64,000 bases of DNA, taken from the NCBI GenBank assembly GCA_963781595.1, contig CAWAGG010000001.1:310001-374000 (forward strand), read 5' to 3'. Of this stretch, positions 62,110-64,000 are shown in pieces. Source of the stretch: JBEDUK01 sp963781595. Lineage in GTDB: Bacteria > Actinomycetota > UBA4738. Made by a program: the position numbers and the translations under genes. Position 1 is the first letter of the stretch. Each line of letters begins with the position of its first letter. Below the pieces are notes generated by a model. The model was not told the origin of the DNA. It searched no databases and saw only the letters and a program-made list of their open reading frames with translations.

Positions 62110-62402
62110 ACGGACCGGCGGGTATCTGGTCCTCTGGCCGTACGGGTACACGTTCGCCGACGTCCCGCCGGACATGACGCAGAAGGACCACGTACATCAC
62201 GGACGGGACCTCGATCGACTGGCAGTACGGCGTGCACAAGATCTTCGCGCTCACGATCGAGATGTACCCGCGCAACGACCCGCCCGGCTTCTACCCGCCG
62301 GACGAAGCGATCACGGCGCAGACGAAGCGGCTGAAGAAGGCCGTGCTGTACCTCGCGACGAACGCGGACTGCCCGTACGAGGTGATCGGGCAGGGCTGCT
62401 GA
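62110..62402 (+). pseudogene. M14 zinc carboxypeptidase C-terminal remnant
   Basis: Begins abruptly with GYLVLWPYGYTFADVPPDMT, then shifts frame to ITDGTSIDWQYGVHKIFALT with IEMYPRNDPPGFYPPD and ends at TGA 62400. These are the last ~100 residues of an M14 peptidase, including the catalytic Glu (TIEMYP), but the zinc-binding HxxE half is absent and about 25 residues are missing at the frame change. A true fragment. Confidence 0.6.
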
Positions 62403-62585
62403 CGGCCGAGGGCGGCGCGGGCCTCGGGCGTCGAGGGTGGTTCCGGCCTTCCCGAGGCTCTATAGTGCCGGGCGAGGGTCCTGCATTGCCGACGCTCCAA
62501 GCATTCCCTCCCCGGCGCTCGTCATGGCCGGAGCACACCGTATGAGCGCGACTCCGACAGTGGTCGGGAGAGGGAGGAAACGCAC
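62403..62585 (+). promoter_or_regulatory. Cold-shock gene leader with -10 TATAGT
   Basis: TATAGT at 62461 would start transcription near 62473 and give a leader of about 110 nt, typical of csp genes. A hairpin CCGAC-AGTG-GTCGG (62554-62567) sits just ahead of the ribosome binding site GAGGGAGGAAA. No -35 is obvious. Confidence 0.45.
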
Positions 62586-62792
62586 GTGGCGACCGGCACC
62601 GTGAAATGGTTCAACTCCGAGAAGGGCTATGGCTTCATCACGCAGGACGACGGCGGACCCGATGTGTTCGTCCACTTCAGCGCGATCGCTGGCGAAGGGT
62701 ACCGCAACCTCGAAGAGGGTCAGAAGGTCGAGTACGACGTGACCAGCGGCCAGAAGGGCCCGCAGGCCGCGAACGTGCGCCCCACCGCCTGA
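62586..62792 (+). CDS. csp: Cold-shock protein (CspA family)
   Basis: A 68-aa single cold-shock domain. RNP1 GYGFITQ and RNP2 VFVHFSAI are intact. GTG start with GAGGGAGG ribosome binding site. An RNA chaperone; the long structured leader suggests post-transcriptional control. Confidence 0.95.
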   Translation: MATGTVKWFNSEKGYGFITQDDGGPDVFVHFSAIAGEGYRNLEEGQKVEYDVTSGQKGPQAANVRPTA

Positions 62793-62804
62793 GGAACGCG
62801 AACC

Positions 62805-63038
62805 CTACGCCGTCTCCGCGTCGCCTGGCGACGGGGTGACCGGCGCGTCGAGCGGTGGTTCCGCACCCGAGCCCGGCTCGGTCGCGGCCCACAGGTCGCG
62901 GACCCGGTCGGCCTCCGACGGCGCAGCCGCCGGACCTTCCTTGCGCCGCCTGTTCCTGGCGATCCGGCGCTCGTCCCGCTCGGCCGCCTTCCTCGCCTTG
63001 ACCTGATCGCGGTGTCGCTTCCCGAAGCTGTCCGGCAT
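62805..63038 (-). CDS. Hypothetical basic protein (77 aa)
   Basis: MPDSFGKRHRDQVKARKAAE, a continuous basic helix (RDERRIARNRRRKEG), then an acidic Pro-rich tail. GGAGG lies 8 nt before ATG 63038, choosing it over the ATG at 63188. Similar short KRxRxxxxKxKAxExxxRR proteins occur in many Actinomycetota next to csp genes. Function unknown. Confidence 0.6.
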   Translation of the reverse strand: MPDSFGKRHRDQVKARKAAERDERRIARNRRRKEGPAAAPSEADRVRDLWAATEPGSGAEPPLDAPVTPSPGDAETA

Positions 63039-63253
63039 GTACCCTCCGATCCGTCCGGGCTCCGCCGTACGAACCCGGGGCTTGATGAGGCGACGTGGGC
63101 CGCCCACCGTGGTTCCCTGGTGCAGGATCGGCGCGGGCGTCGGTTCGACATGGAACATCGAACCGGAACGTCCCACCGAGAGTAGCACCCGCTCCGACGT
63201 CGAGGTCCCGACGGCGTTCCCGAGCGACCCGGCGCCTCGTCGCGCGGCGAGCG

Positions 63254-63282
63254 TTGCCCCCGCGTCGCGCGCCGACTAGGGT
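63254..63282 (+). promoter_or_regulatory. Promoter TTGCCC-N17-TAGGGT before aminotransferase
   Basis: TTGCCC at 63254 and TAGGGT at 63277 with 17 nt between; TAGGGT ends 7 nt before ATG 63290, so the mRNA should be leaderless. Confidence 0.5.
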
Positions 63283-63289
63283 CTCGACC

Positions 63290-64000
63290 ATGTCAGACCC
63301 TCCGATGCTCGCCTCCCGCATGTCTCGGCTTGGTACCGAGTCCGCGTTCGAGGTGCTCGCCAAGGCCAGGGCCCTCGAATCGCAGGGCCGCAAGATCGTG
63401 CACCTCGAGATCGGCGAGCCGGACTTCGACACGCCCGAGCACATCGTGCAGGCCGCCGCCGACGCGCTCCACGCGGGGTTCACGCACTACGTCCCGGCCG
63501 CCGGCCTCCCCGAGGTCCGGGAGGCCGTGGCGAGGTTCTTCGCCCGCACGGGCCGCCCCGAGTACGACGCCACGCGCTGCATCGTCACGCCGGGCGCGAA
63601 GCCGATCATGTTCTACGCGATCTCGCTGCTCTGCGATGAGGGTGACGAGGTCCTGTACCCGGATCCGGGCTTCCCGATGTACGAATCGATCACCAGCTAC
63701 CTGGGCGGCGTCCCGGTCCCGGTGCCGCTCCGCGAGGAACACGGCTTCCGCATGGACCCGGACGAGGTCGCCTCGCTCGTCACCGACCGGACGAAGCTGC
63801 TGATCCTGAACTCGCCGCACAACCCCTGCGGGAGCGCGCTCACGCGCGAGGAGGTGGAAGCGCTGGCGGCGCTGGCCGTGGAGCGCGACTTCTACGTGCT
63901 GACCGACGAGGTCTACTGGGCGATCTCCTACGGCGATCCGCACGTCAGCATCGCGACGATGCCCGGCATGGAGGAACGGACGATCCTGCTGGACGGCTGC
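63290..64000 (+). CDS. Class I/II PLP aminotransferase, partial (right edge)
   Basis: The first 237 residues of an aspartate/alanine-type fold-I aminotransferase. VHLEIGEPDFDTPEHIV, HYVPAAGLPEVREAVARFF, VTPGAKPIMFYAISLL, PDPGFPMYESI, LNSPHNPCGSALTREEV and the PLP Asp-Tyr DEVYWAISYG are present. The Schiff-base Lys lies beyond the window. Substrate not determinable. Confidence 0.9.
   Translation, partial: MSDPPMLASRMSRLGTESAFEVLAKARALESQGRKIVHLEIGEPDFDTPEHIVQAAADALHAGFTHYVPAAGLPEVREAVARFFARTGRPEYDATRCIVTPGAKPIMFYAISLLCDEGDEVLYPDPGFPMYESITSYLGGVPVPVPLREEHGFRMDPDEVASLVTDRTKLLILNSPHNPCGSALTREEVEALAALAVERDFYVLTDEVYWAISYGDPHVSIATMPGMEERTILLDGC

Noticed and set aside
1..64000. tRNA genes, rRNA, CRISPR arrays and prophage genes
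   Set aside because: I looked through the intergenic regions on both strands and saw no cloverleaf, spaced direct repeats or phage modules. A covariance search could still find a structured RNA I missed.

Overview
The window is a GC-rich, gene-dense chromosomal segment of an Actinomycetota bacterium, probably an uncultured lineage. Supporting markers are a proteasome activator (Bpa), an F420-type LLM oxidoreductase, a 13E12/DUF222 HNH protein with an actinobacterial SOS box, a WS/DGAT wax-ester synthase and a SigB/SigF-type partner-switching locus. Short -10-like TAnnnT hexamers lie 6-10 nt before many start codons, as in leaderless transcripts. I found no rRNA, tRNA, CRISPR array, IS element or prophage.

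Layout. 1-2.7 kb: frame-broken GNAT, small membrane protein, secreted subtilase. 2.8-5.5 kb: two coupled trehalose enzymes (TreT-like, OtsA). 5.6-15.1 kb: a general-stress island with a DksA/TraR-like protein, two small membrane proteins, RsbV/RsbW-type regulators, a SigB-family sigma factor, a PAS/GAF/SpoIIE phosphatase, CBS, ChaB and CsbD proteins. Nine sites resembling the sigma-B/F promoter (GTTT, about 16 nt, GGGWA) lie in this island, eight of them in front of its genes, so the sigma factor appears to control itself and its neighbours. 15.2-28.5 kb: c-di-GMP protein, signal peptidase, gamma-glutamyltransferase, DUF885 peptidase-like protein, rhodanese, MFS, B3/4 protein, DUF72, copper amine oxidase, LexA-controlled HNH protein. 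28.7-36.6 kb: RpoD-type sigma factor, MFS, alcohol dehydrogenase, ThDP enzyme, stand-alone Clp-N protein facing the proteasome activator Bpa, WS/DGAT. 36.8-48.7 kb: GNAT, MacB-like ABC exporter, DMT exporter, amidase, hydrolase, PfkB kinase, GH114 protein. 48.8-58.7 kb: transketolase, LLM oxidoreductase, G6PDH, ferredoxin-reductase-like protein, CDP-alcohol phosphatidyltransferase, GreA-like factor. 58.9-62.1 kb: a three-gene cassette (ferritin-like diiron protein, acyl carrier protein, fatty acyl-AMP ligase) that looks like an ACP-tethered fatty-acid modification system. 62.1-64 kb: peptidase remnant, cold-shock protein, aminotransferase running off the edge.

Six conserved genes (GNAT, RpoD-type sigma, WS/DGAT, transketolase, LLM, diiron protein) are broken by one or more frameshifts. 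Most of those I traced are +1 expansions of G or C runs. Because essential genes are hit, I read these as consensus errors and annotate the genes as functional. Two other loci (an NmrA-like gene and an M14 peptidase) are truncated with internal deletions and look like true remnants.
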